Source: Catenulispora acidiphila DSM 44928 (GTDB lineage Bacteria > Actinomycetota > Actinomycetes > Streptomycetales > Catenulisporaceae). Taken from it: a stretch of 64,000 nt of DNA. A program made the translations under genes and the position numbers. Below are positions 25,800 through 34,631 of this stretch, piece after piece; the stretch's first letter is position 1, and each line of letters opens with the position of its first letter. The notes beneath the pieces are model-generated. The model made no database searches. It had not been told where the DNA came from and saw nothing but the letters and a program-made list of their open reading frames with translations. The stretch spans positions 4,464,001 through 4,528,000 of the forward strand of contig NC_013131.1 in assembly GCF_000024025.1 (NCBI RefSeq). Reading direction: 5' to 3'.

Positions 25800-26605
25800 T
25801 AGACGAGTCGGCCGCTGAAACGAGGGCCACGCTTTGCACCCGTCACTGCGAGTGCCATCGACAGTAGGCTGATGCCGATGAGGACGCTGAGCGACTTCGT
25901 GAATACTGCTTGGTCTCCTTCAACGGCCGATTGGAATCCGCGTAGTTCCCAATAGCCTGGGGTCCAAGGTGCGATGTGGGCGACCCAGTGCGGCAGGATT
26001 GCTAGAGGGACGAGGCTTCCGCTCAGGCAAGTCACGGTGAGTGCGCCGATGTCGGCGATCGCCGAAAGCTGGCTTGCGGTTCGAACCCAGGCTCCGATGG
26101 CCAGTCCCAGGCCCGTCACGCATAGGCCCCAGACCACTGTCAGGAGTAGAAGGCGCCAGGTCCCGGCCGCGACATCGAACCCGTATACCGCGGCGGCGAA
26201 ACTGAACAGCGCCGCCTGTTGGACGGTGAATAGTGCCGTGAGCGGAGCCGCCTTGCCGCTCAGGATGGCGAGCGCGCCGGTCGATCCGGCGCGCAGCCGG
26301 TCCCAGGTGTGCCAGGACCGTTCGGACAGCAGGTTTTGGCCGGCGATGTCGAGGGCGAGCAGGGTGAACATCACTACCGTGCCCGGTGCCTCCTGATCGA
26401 TCGCCGGGCCGGTGAAGGTGTCGATCCGCTGGTAGAGCGGTCGCAGCATGGTCAGGAGCACCATTGCCATCATGGTATAGGAGAGCATTGTTCCAGGCTC
26501 GCGGGCCAGCAGTCTGGTGGTGTGTCGGGCGATGGCCGAGGACTGGCGTACGGCGTGGGCGATCGATATGGGCGGGGCAGAGCAGGGTAGGGCTTCAGTG
26601 GACAC
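25799..26605 (-). CDS. ABC-2 type transporter permease
   Basis: 268 residues with about six hydrophobic segments (TMMAMVLLTMLRPLYQRI; FTVQQAALFSFAAAVYGF; LLLTVVWGLCVTGLGLAIG; LSVLIGISLLSMALAV). Together with the ATPase whose gene overlaps its 5' end by 11 bp it forms an exporter, probably of a drug or lipid. The TAA stop is formed at the junction with the insertion element at 25799, so the native C-terminus may be slightly altered. Confidence 0.85.
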   Translation of the reverse strand: MSTEALPCSAPPISIAHAVRQSSAIARHTTRLLAREPGTMLSYTMMAMVLLTMLRPLYQRIDTFTGPAIDQEAPGTVVMFTLLALDIAGQNLLSERSWHTWDRLRAGSTGALAILSGKAAPLTALFTVQQAALFSFAAAVYGFDVAAGTWRLLLLTVVWGLCVTGLGLAIGAWVRTASQLSAIADIGALTVTCLSGSLVPLAILPHWVAHIAPWTPGYWELRGFQSAVEGDQAVFTKSLSVLIGISLLSMALAVTGAKRGPRFSGRLV

Positions 26606-27494
26606 GTTCGGTCTCCGTCGCGGTGCGGGTTAGGTGCCGGTAGAGGTCATCGAGGGTGGGTTCACGGATCTCGACACGCTCGACCTGCTCGGATCGGTCA
26701 CCCAAGGACGTGAGGATCCGGGTGAGGGTTTGAGCGGGCCGGTCGGTGGTGATGCGCAGGGTGCCGTCCACTACCTGTTCGTCGAGTGCGCCCGAGGGCT
26801 CGGCGGCGAAGCCGATCTCCAACAGGCTCGGCAGCCCGGATAGCAGCTTCCTGCGATCCCCGCGGGCGATGATCCGACCTGTCTGGGCCACGGCGATGGT
26901 GGCATCGAGCTCTTCGAGTTCGGGCAGGTAGTGGGTGGTGTAGCAGACTGCCGCGCCCTGCGCGGCACGGTCGCGGACCACGGCCAGCAGCGCCTGCCGG
27001 GTGGTTGGGTCGGCGCCGGCCGTCGGCTCGTCGAGCAGCAGGACCGCGGGCCTGTGCAGCAGCGCTGTGGCGGCCTGGGCGCGTCGTTGCTGGCCGCCGG
27101 AGAGCGTGGCCACCGTGCGGTCGAGGACTTTCGTGAGCATCATCGAGGCAGTGATGTCGTTGATCTCCGCACGCAACCTACTGCGTCCGATGCCGGCGAG
27201 CTGGCCGTAGAAGCGAAGGTTCTCGCGCAGGGTCGCGGTCGGATACAGCGCGATTTCCTGCGGCGCGAGTCCTACCAGCGCATGGGCCGCGCGACAGTCC
27301 GCGTCCAGTCCGCCGATGCGGACACCTCCGGCGTCCGGGTGCTCGAGCCCCGCGCAGATCCGGGCGAACGTGGTCTTGCCCGCGCCGTTGTGGCCGAGCA
27401 GCCCGCAGATCTCGCCGGCTTCGATCCTGAGATCGAAGCCGGCGAGTGCGATCTGGTTTCCGAAGCGTTTGTGCAGGCCGCTGGCCTCCAGCAT
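26595..27494 (-). CDS. ABC transporter ATP-binding protein (DrrA-like)
   Basis: 299 residues. Walker A GHNGAGKTT, Q-loop VGLAPQEIALYP, signature LSGGQQRR, Walker B VLLLDEPTAGADP and H-loop CYTTHYLPELEELD are all present, in the order seen in DrrA/CcmA-type drug export ATPases; a C-terminal extension of about 90 residues is also typical. The start at 27494 has GGGAGG just upstream. It is co-transcribed with the permease and divergent from the TetR gene at 27566. Confidence 0.92.
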   Translation of the reverse strand: MLEASGLHKRFGNQIALAGFDLRIEAGEICGLLGHNGAGKTTFARICAGLEHPDAGGVRIGGLDADCRAAHALVGLAPQEIALYPTATLRENLRFYGQLAGIGRSRLRAEINDITASMMLTKVLDRTVATLSGGQQRRAQAATALLHRPAVLLLDEPTAGADPTTRQALLAVVRDRAAQGAAVCYTTHYLPELEELDATIAVAQTGRIIARGDRRKLLSGLPSLLEIGFAAEPSGALDEQVVDGTLRITTDRPAQTLTRILTSLGDRSEQVERVEIREPTLDDLYRHLTRTATETERVH

Positions 27495-27508
27495 GGCGCC
27501 TCCCAAAG

Positions 27509-27521
27509 TATACGGCGTATA
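27509..27521. promoter_or_regulatory. Likely TetR operator between exporter and regulator genes
   Basis: TATACG, G, CGTATA: a perfect 13-bp palindrome in the 71-bp divergent promoter region. It overlaps an AT-rich TATATATAC run that would supply the -10 region of the leftward exporter promoter, so repressor binding here could block transcription. Confidence 0.7.
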
Positions 27522-27565
27522 TATACAATGAATCCTAACGTAGGAGAGCGACGACAGGAGCACGT

Positions 27566-28117
27566 GTGAGACCACCGCGCATCAGCCGCGCCCAAGTCCT
27601 CGACGCAACCTTCGACCTTGCGTCGGAGGCTGGTCTGGCAGCGGTCACCATGCGTGCCGTCGCCGCCCGGCTCGACGTCACGCCGATGGCTCTCTATCGG
27701 CACGTCGGCGACAAACAGGGACTGCTCGACGGTCTGGTAGAGCGCCTGATGGCCGAGATCACGGTGCCCGATGTGGCGCCGGAGGAGGATTGGCGTGCTG
27801 TGTTGCGGTCCATGGCACGCAACATCAGGGCTGTGGCACGCCGCTACCCGGACGTGTTCGTGCTGCTCTTCCAGCGGCGCGCCGTCACGGAGGGCGCCCA
27901 AGGCCCGCGGCAGGTGGTGTTCCGGGCGCTGCGTGCGGCAGGTGTTCCTGAGGGAGAACTCGCTGGCACGGAGCGCATGCTGTCCACATTCGTCTACGGA
28001 TTCGCCGCTTCAGAGGCCGGAGGTCGATTCGCCGGTCTCAACATCGAGGCCGAGTTCGACTACACGGCGGGGCACGTCGAGAAGCTCATCGAAGCGCTTG
28101 CCGCAGACAGCCGCTGA
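27566..28117 (+). CDS. TetR/AcrR-family transcriptional regulator
   Basis: 183 residues from a GTG with AGGAG 5 bases upstream. The N-terminal HTH is typical of TetR: AGLAAVTMRAVAARLDVTPM followed by ALYRHVGDKQGLLDGLVE. The C-terminal part is the ligand-binding, dimerising region. It is divergent from the ABC exporter genes and likely represses them and itself through the palindrome at 27509, being released by the exported compound. Confidence 0.9.
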   Translation: MRPPRISRAQVLDATFDLASEAGLAAVTMRAVAARLDVTPMALYRHVGDKQGLLDGLVERLMAEITVPDVAPEEDWRAVLRSMARNIRAVARRYPDVFVLLFQRRAVTEGAQGPRQVVFRALRAAGVPEGELAGTERMLSTFVYGFAASEAGGRFAGLNIEAEFDYTAGHVEKLIEALAADSR

Positions 28118-28218
28118 TTCGCGCCATTCACAGGTTCGCCCTGGTGGACTGCACGTAATGATCAAACTTTCAATGATCGCCACAGTTTTGCCACGGTATC
28201 GGATAGTATCGGCATCTA

Positions 28219-29394
28219 ATGCGCATACACTCCATAAGGTCTGTGAGCCTTAATCCAGCACCGACTGGCCCGAAAGAATTCAGGGCCGGGTTGGCGCTAC
28301 TGATAATTGTGTGCGCCATTGTGTTTGCTGATGCGCTGACACCTGCCTGGTTCCACTCCCGGTCGCTGCTCTTGCTGGTACCGGTTGCCGCAGCACTTAC
28401 CTCCTCGGTCTTGATCACCACGCTCACGGTCGCCGGCGCCATGGGCGCCTTCGCCTACCTGGGGTGGTCCAGGCCAGGCGCGGCATTCACCAGCGGATAC
28501 GTCATCTTGTTGGTCGGCTGCCTTGTCGCCGCCTTGTTCGTCGCGGCTGTGCGCGAGCAGCAGCGGCGCCGGTTGGTTGTCTCCGATCAGGTCGCGCGAG
28601 CCGTGCAGCGTGCGGTGCTGCGCCCGCTGCCGAGCATGGTCGCCGATCTTCGTGTCGCTGAGGCCTACCTGCCAGCAGCCGAAGGCGCGCTGATTGGCGG
28701 AGACTGGTACGACGTGCAGCCGTCTCGCTATGGCGTGCGCGTGGTGATCGGAGACGTGAGCGGGAAAGGGCTTGACGCCATTGACGCCTCCGCCGCGCTT
28801 CTGGGCACATTTCGCGATGCGGGATATCACGAAGCCAGCCTCCAGGAGGTGGCGCGGCGTCTGGAGGTTTGCATGCAGCGCCACAACGTCTGGGCCCGGA
28901 CCGTGGAGGGACGTGAGTACGACGGGTTCGCGACGGCGCTGTTGCTGAACTTCAGCGACGGCCACATGGACGTCATCGACTTCGGCCACGTACCCGCGCT
29001 CGTGGTGAACGTGCGGGATGGAGCGCCTACCGAGGTCGAATTCGACTCGGCGCTACCGCTGGGCTTGGGGGAGTTGGCCGTTGGGCCGCCGGCTGTGAAG
29101 CGTTTGCCCTTCAGGGTTGGCGACCTGCTGGTGCTGGTCACCGATGGTGTGACCGAGAGTCGTGACGTTGTCGGGGATTTCTATCCCCTGATCGATCGAC
29201 TGCGGGCCATGGCTGTTGACGGGCCCGGGCCCGACCGCTTGTGCGACGCTCTGATCGCGGACGTGTCCCGGTATCGGCGCAGGGGACCCGCTGATGATGC
29301 CGCGATCATGGTCATCCAACGCGAGGCCGCGGTGATGATCGAGCAGGACTCGGACGCTCGAAGGCTATACGAGGCGCCCCCGATGGACTGGTGA
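28219..29394 (+). CDS. Membrane-bound PP2C-type (SpoIIE) serine phosphatase
   Basis: 391 residues. Three or four N-terminal membrane helices (LALLIIVCAIVFADAL; LLLVPVAAALTSSVL; YVILLVGCLVAALFVAA) precede a SpoIIE domain with the metal-binding acid residues in GGDWYDV (near 162), VVIGDVSGKG (near 175), VTDGVTES (near 307) and DDAAIMV (near 359). Such phosphatases dephosphorylate anti-sigma-factor antagonists in partner-switching cascades; STAS proteins occur far to the right at 60156 and 63159, but no link is shown. A TAGTAT box lies 9 bases before the ATG. Confidence 0.88.
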   Translation: MRIHSIRSVSLNPAPTGPKEFRAGLALLIIVCAIVFADALTPAWFHSRSLLLLVPVAAALTSSVLITTLTVAGAMGAFAYLGWSRPGAAFTSGYVILLVGCLVAALFVAAVREQQRRRLVVSDQVARAVQRAVLRPLPSMVADLRVAEAYLPAAEGALIGGDWYDVQPSRYGVRVVIGDVSGKGLDAIDASAALLGTFRDAGYHEASLQEVARRLEVCMQRHNVWARTVEGREYDGFATALLLNFSDGHMDVIDFGHVPALVVNVRDGAPTEVEFDSALPLGLGELAVGPPAVKRLPFRVGDLLVLVTDGVTESRDVVGDFYPLIDRLRAMAVDGPGPDRLCDALIADVSRYRRRGPADDAAIMVIQREAAVMIEQDSDARRLYEAPPMDW

Positions 29395-29452
29395 GGACCG
29401 CGTCAGCTGTACTCGCTCTACCTTCAGCCATCCGGCCCGGCTCTTGGCTTGC

Positions 29453-29487
29453 CTATCGATTTTCGATAGATTTCGATCGGAGATCGA
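29453..29487. promoter_or_regulatory. Two adjacent inverted repeats upstream of the DUF2975/XRE pair
   Basis: CTATCGA, TTT, TCGATAG (29453-29469) and TCGATC, GGA, GATCGA (29473-29487): two perfect dyads with the common half-site ATCGA, just before the start of the DUF2975 gene. They are good candidates for the binding sites of the XRE regulator encoded at 29993 (autoregulation). Confidence 0.65.
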
Positions 29488-29501
29488 TGGAGGGATGGGT
29501 C

Positions 29502-29993
29502 ATGGGGATGCTGACAGTGCGTGTGCTGCGCGCCGTGCTCGCGGTACTGCTCACCGGTGCGGTGCTCGTGCAAGCGTTGATGGTGTGGGCTTTGGCCAGT
29601 GGAAGCGACCCGGAGGACGGGACGCTTCCACTGACCGCGCTGCGCGTGATCACGATTCTGGGCATCGGGACGATCCAGGTCGCCCTGGTCTGCGTTTGGC
29701 GGCTGGTGGTGATGGTGCGGCGCGGAACCGTGTTCTCACACGCCGCCTTCCGGTACGTCGACGGTGTGATCGGCGCGATCGTCGCGGCCGCCCTGGTGTG
29801 GTTCACGGTCACGGCCGTCAACGCGCCTCGCCAGCGAGACGACCCGGGCGTCACCGGCATCATGGCCGGCATCGGAGTGGGGATCTTGGGAGTCGCGCTC
29901 ATCGTGCTCGTGCTGCGGATGCTGCTCGTCCAGGCCGTCGCCCGCGACGGCGAGGCGGCGCAGCTGAAGGCCGAGCTCGACGAGGTCATCTAA
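29502..29993 (+). CDS. DUF2975 membrane protein
   Basis: 163 residues with four membrane helices (LRAVLAVLLTGAVLVQALMV; VITILGIGTIQVALVCVW; VDGVIGAIVAAALVWFTV; GIGVGILGVALIVLVLRML). GGAGGG lies 8 bases before ATG 29502; in-frame ATGs at 29487 and 29508 are alternatives. The stop overlaps the ATG of the XRE gene (TAATG). DUF2975 proteins are nearly always paired with such a short XRE protein; the function of the pair is not well defined. Confidence 0.85.
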   Translation: MGMLTVRVLRAVLAVLLTGAVLVQALMVWALASGSDPEDGTLPLTALRVITILGIGTIQVALVCVWRLVVMVRRGTVFSHAAFRYVDGVIGAIVAAALVWFTVTAVNAPRQRDDPGVTGIMAGIGVGILGVALIVLVLRMLLVQAVARDGEAAQLKAELDEVI

Positions 29994-30277
29994 TGCCGAT
30001 CGTCGTCGACATCGACGTGATGCTGGCCAAGCGGAAGATGTCGGTGGGCGAACTCGCGGACCGTGTCGGGATCACGCCCGCAAACCTGGCGGTGCTCAAG
30101 AACGGCCGTGCCAAAGCAGTGCGCTTCACGACGCTCGCCGCGCTCTGCGAGGCGCTCACCTGCCAGCCGGGCGACCTGCTCCGCTGGGAGGCCGATGACG
30201 CCAGGGGGGATGAACCGGGGTCGCTGACGCCAGCGAACAACACAAGGGGCGCTGTGGATCAAGGTGTGATTGCCTGA
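29993..30277 (+). CDS. Short XRE-family regulator (YozG-like)
   Basis: 94 residues. MSVGELADRVGITPANLAVL then KNGRAKAVRFTTLAALCEAL and CQPGDLLRWE is the classic single-domain HTH of the DUF2975-associated regulators. It overlaps the DUF2975 stop and is translationally coupled to it. It probably binds the dyads at 29453-29487. Confidence 0.9.
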   Translation: MPIVVDIDVMLAKRKMSVGELADRVGITPANLAVLKNGRAKAVRFTTLAALCEALTCQPGDLLRWEADDARGDEPGSLTPANNTRGAVDQGVIA

Positions 30278-31439
30278 AGAGGTGAGGCTGTGGCGTCCCA
30301 AGGGTGAACGGGAACTGGTTGTTCCCGTCGCCCTGGCTGGGGCGGCGACGTCTGGGCCTGGGCCGCCTGACCGGGTTCCGGAGCCCGCTGTGGGGCGGAT
30401 CGGTGGGGGATTACTGCTGGCCGGCTCGCTTCTCGTCGCGGGCGTGACCTTGTTGTCCTATATGCGGGACCGGGATCTTCCGCCTCCTGATTCACGCCCC
30501 ATCTCGCTGATCTTGTGTCTACCCGCCGTGATCGTGGGAGTCTTCCTCGTTCTGAGCCGCGCGTCCGTGCCCGGCTGGTTGGTGAACATCGCGCCGGGCC
30601 TGGCGGCGGTGTTGATCTGTATCCCGACAGTGGTGGACGGGCGCCCCGGACCCTTGGGCCCGGTGTTGTTGACCTGGACCGTGGTGTACTCGGCCTACAT
30701 GCTCGCGATCCATGTCGCTTGGATGACCATGGGGGTGGTCGCGGCATCGTTCGCCGCCGCGGCGTTCGCCAGCCGCGGAGTGGACGGCACCGACCTGTGG
30801 ATCGCGGTGACCTCCGCGATTTTGGTGGTGTTCATGCTGGTCATCCGTCTACGAAGCCAGTCGGATCGGCTGAGCGCACAGCTGATCGCGCTGGCGCGCG
30901 CCGACCCGCTCACCGGTCTGGTCAACCACAGGGGCTTTGAGGAAGCGCTGGGCAGGGCCCAGGTGCGCCACTCGCGGGATGGTCGGCCAGTGTCGCTGCT
31001 GGCCATCGACATCGATCGGTTCAAGGACGTCAACGACACGTGGGGTCATCCCGCCGGCGACGCGGTGCTGCAGGAGTTGGCCAAGCTGCTCGCCGCCTAC
31101 TTCCGCAGCGGCGACGTGATCGCCAGGGTCGGGGGCGAGGAATTCGCGGTCCTGATCAGCGACTGCGGCGTGCACGAGGCGCTCAGGCGCGCCCAGGGTT
31201 TGCTGGGGCGCGTCCGCGAGGATTCGCTGACGTGGGACCACCGGATCACGGTGAGCATAGGCGTGGCGACGGTTCCCGATCAGGTCGAGGATTTCGATGG
31301 TCTGCACCGTAGCGCCGATCGCGCTCTGTACCGGGCGAAGAAGGCCGGCCGCGACGGGGTGGTCAGCGCGAACAGCGGCAATCTCGTCACCGGTTCGGAT
31401 GAGGCGGACGCGGGGCGCCGGAATCCGTTAGTCCGATAG
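30270..31439 (+). CDS. Membrane-bound diguanylate cyclase (GGDEF)
   Basis: About 389 residues. Six or so membrane helices (IGGGLLLAGSLLVAGVTLL; ILCLPAVIVGVFLVLS; LVNIAPGLAAVLICIPT; WMTMGVVAASFAAAAF and others) are followed by a GGDEF domain from about residue 210 (ADPLTGLVNHRGFEEAL; IDIDRFKDVNDTWGH). The active-site motif is GGEEF (near 288), preceded five residues earlier by RSGD, a canonical RxxD inhibitory site, so the enzyme should make cyclic-di-GMP with product inhibition. The start is uncertain: TTG 30270 overlaps the XRE gene; GTG 30282 is an alternative. Confidence 0.9.
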   Translation: MPEEVRLWRPKGERELVVPVALAGAATSGPGPPDRVPEPAVGRIGGGLLLAGSLLVAGVTLLSYMRDRDLPPPDSRPISLILCLPAVIVGVFLVLSRASVPGWLVNIAPGLAAVLICIPTVVDGRPGPLGPVLLTWTVVYSAYMLAIHVAWMTMGVVAASFAAAAFASRGVDGTDLWIAVTSAILVVFMLVIRLRSQSDRLSAQLIALARADPLTGLVNHRGFEEALGRAQVRHSRDGRPVSLLAIDIDRFKDVNDTWGHPAGDAVLQELAKLLAAYFRSGDVIARVGGEEFAVLISDCGVHEALRRAQGLLGRVREDSLTWDHRITVSIGVATVPDQVEDFDGLHRSADRALYRAKKAGRDGVVSANSGNLVTGSDEADAGRRNPLVR

Positions 31440-31732
31440 CTTTTCCTGATCTGGGGTCTTGCCCTTTACGCGATGCGCGCATCCCTTATCACGCGACAGC
31501 ATCGGTCGGTGAGAGCGAGTTCGGATACAGGTTGAGGCACACCTTGATCGGATGTCGAGCGCGTCGTGTGGTTGTTTGACAGTCCGAGACATCGTTGACC
31601 AGGCTGCCGCGCGCTTCAATCCCAGCCCTAAAGTTCGTCGTTGCCGTACTAGGTTGGCTGCGCGGCGAGCCGGCCGTGCTCGACAGGGGTGCCTGTATGA
31701 AGGGATTGATAGGGGGTCAGGCGGGAGTCGAG
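31440..31732. other. Intergenic region
   Basis: About 290 bases after the diguanylate cyclase gene; nothing recognisable apart from the fading C-terminal end of the methyltransferase remnant to its right. Confidence 0.45.
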
Positions 31733-32303
31733 CCGGCGCAGGATTTTCGTCCGACACCGGCGTACAGCGATGTCGTCCGGGGTGAGGGCGCCAGGTCCAT
31801 GGCCGGACCAGGCTGGCCGGGGTTTATGAGTTCGTAGCTGTCGAGCCGGTTCCGGATTTCGCTCTCGGTGCGGAACGCCATGGGGGAGGTTGCACTTTCG
31901 AATGCTGCTTTCCCGGAGCGCGGCCACGATCCGAGCGGGGTGTCGGCGAGCAGTGCGTGTCTGTGTGGCGACGATCGGGTCGTAGCCGACGTAAGCGACG
32001 CGGGCGGTCGGGATTCGATTGCAACGCGTTTTGTTGAGTGTTGCGCATGGTCGGCAGACCGGAGCCGATGTCCAGGAACTGGCGGGCGCCGCACGGGTCA
32101 GCCAGGTGCTTTACTTCCCGGCTGAGGAAGCGCCGGTTCTCGAGCGCAGTGCTGTGTACCGAGGTCTCGCCGATCCGCGAGTAGAGCCGGGCATTGGCTT
32201 GGCGGTCGACGCGGCACTGATCTTTGCGGTGCAGGGCCTCGTCGTACGTACGGGCTAGCGTCGCAACACCGAGCGAGACCCCCACCAATTCGTCAGCAGT
32301 CAC
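31733..32303 (-). pseudogene. Decayed SAM-dependent methyltransferase (Methyltransf_19/DUF574 type)
   Basis: The opening frame gives ENRRFLSREVKHLADPCGAR then QFLDIGSGLPTMRNTQQNAL, the SAM-binding start of the actinomycete DUF574 methyltransferases. Sense then moves to another frame, the central ~100 residues are missing, and the C-terminus reappears as RTESEIRNRLDSYELINPGQ with YAGVGRKS. The gene has thus suffered frameshifts and an internal deletion. Members of this family often sit beside XRE/DUF397 genes. Confidence 0.7.
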
Positions 32304-32634
32304 CGAGGTTTCTCATGTCAGGAGGGGCGGCCTGCCCGCGAGGTGGTCTGGAACCGGAGAATCAGGTGGCCACACCTCACTAGGTGCTCTGAGAGTCGCG
32401 CCTGCGTTCACGCCGTCTGGGCCTAATGGAGGGCCCTGACGCGTTGGGAAGCGGTTGCTGCGGTGGTTGGCGGCATGGATGGGGTGAGTTGGCCGCTGGA
32501 CTGTGCTGGAGTATCGACCGGTCCTCGCTCAGGGCATCCATTTCAGAATGAGCCACCTACTTCGCAGGCATTTTCTCGCGCCAGACAGTCTCGGTCCGTA
32601 ATGCCACCGGGGGGCGTTCGAAAGCTAGTGCTGC
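32304..32634. other. Intergenic region left of the IS630 element
   Basis: About 330 bases with no gene or RNA that I can support. Confidence 0.45.
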
Positions 32635-33837
32635 GTCAGGCAACGTTCGCCCTGTCGGCGTGGTGAGTCTCGCCGACGGGGCGGATGTATCAGACTTGGA
32701 CGATGGCAGAACGGGTCCAGGTTCGTGAGATCGATGACGACGAGGGTCGTCGGCTACTGCGGATCGTGCGGCGGGGTGCCGGTTCGGTGGTGACCTGACG
32801 TCGGGCGCAGATGGTGTTGCTGTCGGCACAGAAGATGCCGGTGGCGAAGATCGCCGAGGTGACGTTCACCAGCGAGGACCGGGTCCGGGACGTCATCCAC
32901 AACTTCAACGCCGATGGGTTCGACTCGCTGTACCCGAAGTACGTCGGCGGCCGACCGCGCACGTTCAACCTGCCTGAGCGGCGGGAGATCAAAAAGCTCG
33001 CGAAGTCGAAGCCGGTTGAGCACGGCCTGCCGTTCTCCACGTGGAGCCTGTCCAAGCTCGCGGACTTCCTGGTAGCCGAGGGGGTGGTCGACGACATCTC
33101 CCACGAGGGCCTGTGGGTCCTGCTCCGTGACGAAGGCGTCTCGTTTCAACGCCTGAAGACCTGGAAGACCTCCAAAGACCCGGACTACGCGGTGAAGAAG
33201 GCCCGGGTCGAGCACCTGTACGCGATCGCCGACGGCGAGGTGATACCCGAGCCTGGCGAGCCGACGGTCGTGTTCTGCCTGGATGAGTTCGGGCCGCTGA
33301 ACCTGATGCCGCACCCGGGCCGGCACTGGGCCGCGATCGCTGGCAAGAACAAGGACCCCGACCGAGAACCACGACCGCGCCGCCGGGCCACCTACAACCG
33401 GAACGACGGCGTCCGGCACCTGTTCGCCGCCCACGACCTGACCCGGGACCGACTGTTCGGGCACGTCAAACCTCGTAAGAAGCGCACCCAGTTCTTGGAG
33501 CTCTGCCGCTATCTGCGCAGTCTCCACCCCGCAGATGTACGAATCGCGATCGTATGCGATAACTACTCGCCGCATCTGACGACCAAACGCTGCCGCAGAG
33601 TGTCCGGTTGGGCCGAGGCCAATAATGTCGAGATCGCCTACACCCCGACCAACAGCTCATGGATAAATCGCATCGAGGCCCAGTTCACCGCGCTGCGCTA
33701 CTTCGCCCTGGACGGCACCGACCACCGCAGCCACCGTGAACAGGGCAGCATGATCCGCCGCTACATCATCTGGCGAAACCGTCACGCCGACGACACCCGG
33801 CTACGCCGAATAGTCGCCAAGGCGAACGTGGCCTGAC
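32635..33837 (+). mobile_element. IS630-type insertion element
   Basis: The inverted ends GTCAGGC-A-ACGTTCGCC (32635-32651) and their inverse (33821-33837) differ at one of 17 positions. They enclose a single transposase gene. The target duplication is not clear; TA at the expected spot was not seen on both sides, so the true ends may lie a few bases further out. Confidence 0.7.
32703..33836 (+). pseudogene. IS630-family transposase with premature stop at codon 32
   Basis: From ATG 32703 the frame reads MAERVQVREIDDDEGRRLLR, then GAGSVVT, a TGA at 32796-32798, and RRAQMVLLSAQKMPVAKIAE in the same frame. The rest is complete: HTH region, VVFCLDEFGPLNLMPHPG (first Asp), IAIVCDNYSPH (second Asp) and TPTNSSWINRIEAQFTALRY (Glu). 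The expected codon at the stop is probably TGG (W). A shorter product from ATG 32811 (341 residues) would keep the catalytic domain but lose part of the DNA-binding N-terminus. Confidence 0.85.
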
Positions 33838-33851
33838 CCGCGCGGCAGGAC

Positions 33852-34211
33852 TCACGCTTCCGGCAGATACGCATCACCGGACTGCGGATCCCACAAGGCC
33901 AGGCGGTACTCCTTGGCGAGGTTCCCGATCACCTCAATTGCCGGAGTGCAGCGCGAGAAGCTCAGGTTCATGAACACATGGTCAATGCCCACCGCCAGGG
34001 GTGTCGACATCCACGGCGAGTCCGGACCGTAAGGCGGACGATCGGGGAACGTCGCTCGAACCCGTTCATAGAACCCGACGATTCGATGATCGAATTCCCC
34101 CTCGACATGACTCCCCGACCGACAACGCTCAAACATGGCCGGAACAGCCACGGCGTCGGCTGAGTCGTCCATAGCAAAGACCGCAAGATCGAAACTCACA
34201 AACGCCATCAT
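33852..34211 (-). CDS. Hypothetical protein
   Basis: About 119 residues (MMAFVSFDLAVFAMDDSADA; EFDHRIVGFYERVRATFPD; SPWMSTPLAVGIDHVFMNLS; ALWDPQSGDAYLPEA). The 'FDLAV...YDPQSGD' pattern is that of a small cytosolic family common in streptomycetes whose function is not known; an immunity-protein-like role has been suggested to me only by its size and acidity. It starts near the IS630 end and may be complete; the ribosome binding site is weak. Confidence 0.6.
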   Translation of the reverse strand: MMAFVSFDLAVFAMDDSADAVAVPAMFERCRSGSHVEGEFDHRIVGFYERVRATFPDRPPYGPDSPWMSTPLAVGIDHVFMNLSFSRCTPAIEVIGNLAKEYRLALWDPQSGDAYLPEA

Positions 34212-34631
34212 CCACGGTCCACGCACAACCGATCCACAGGGCAGACGTTGCCTGCTACGGCACTAGCTAGTCCTGGCAGTCGCGCGCCGCGATCAAGATA
34301 CCAGTCCAGCCGCTCCTGGAGACCGGGGTCTGGCTACTCGGTTCCGGTCGGGTGTGCGGCGCGCCAGCTCTGAGCGCGGCTCGGCCGGCGAGCGTGTCGT
34401 CCCCGCGGCGGAGGCAGCCACCGCCACACACTCGCCGGCCGAGCGCGTCGAGGGAGGACTCGACTCGCGCGTAAACTCACCGCGATTAGACGAATACCCC
34501 GCGCACGCGGCCCACCAATCCCGTAGGCGTCAGGGAAATCAGAGTCTTGCATAGCAGTTGTTGGATCCTGGTTGCCTCCGGTTGAGGTCGGACAGGATGG
34601 TGGCCATTGGGGTGGTGTAAACGATCTCTGA
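34212..34631. other. Intergenic region
   Basis: About 420 bases; no gene, hairpin or repeat that I can support. Confidence 0.4.
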
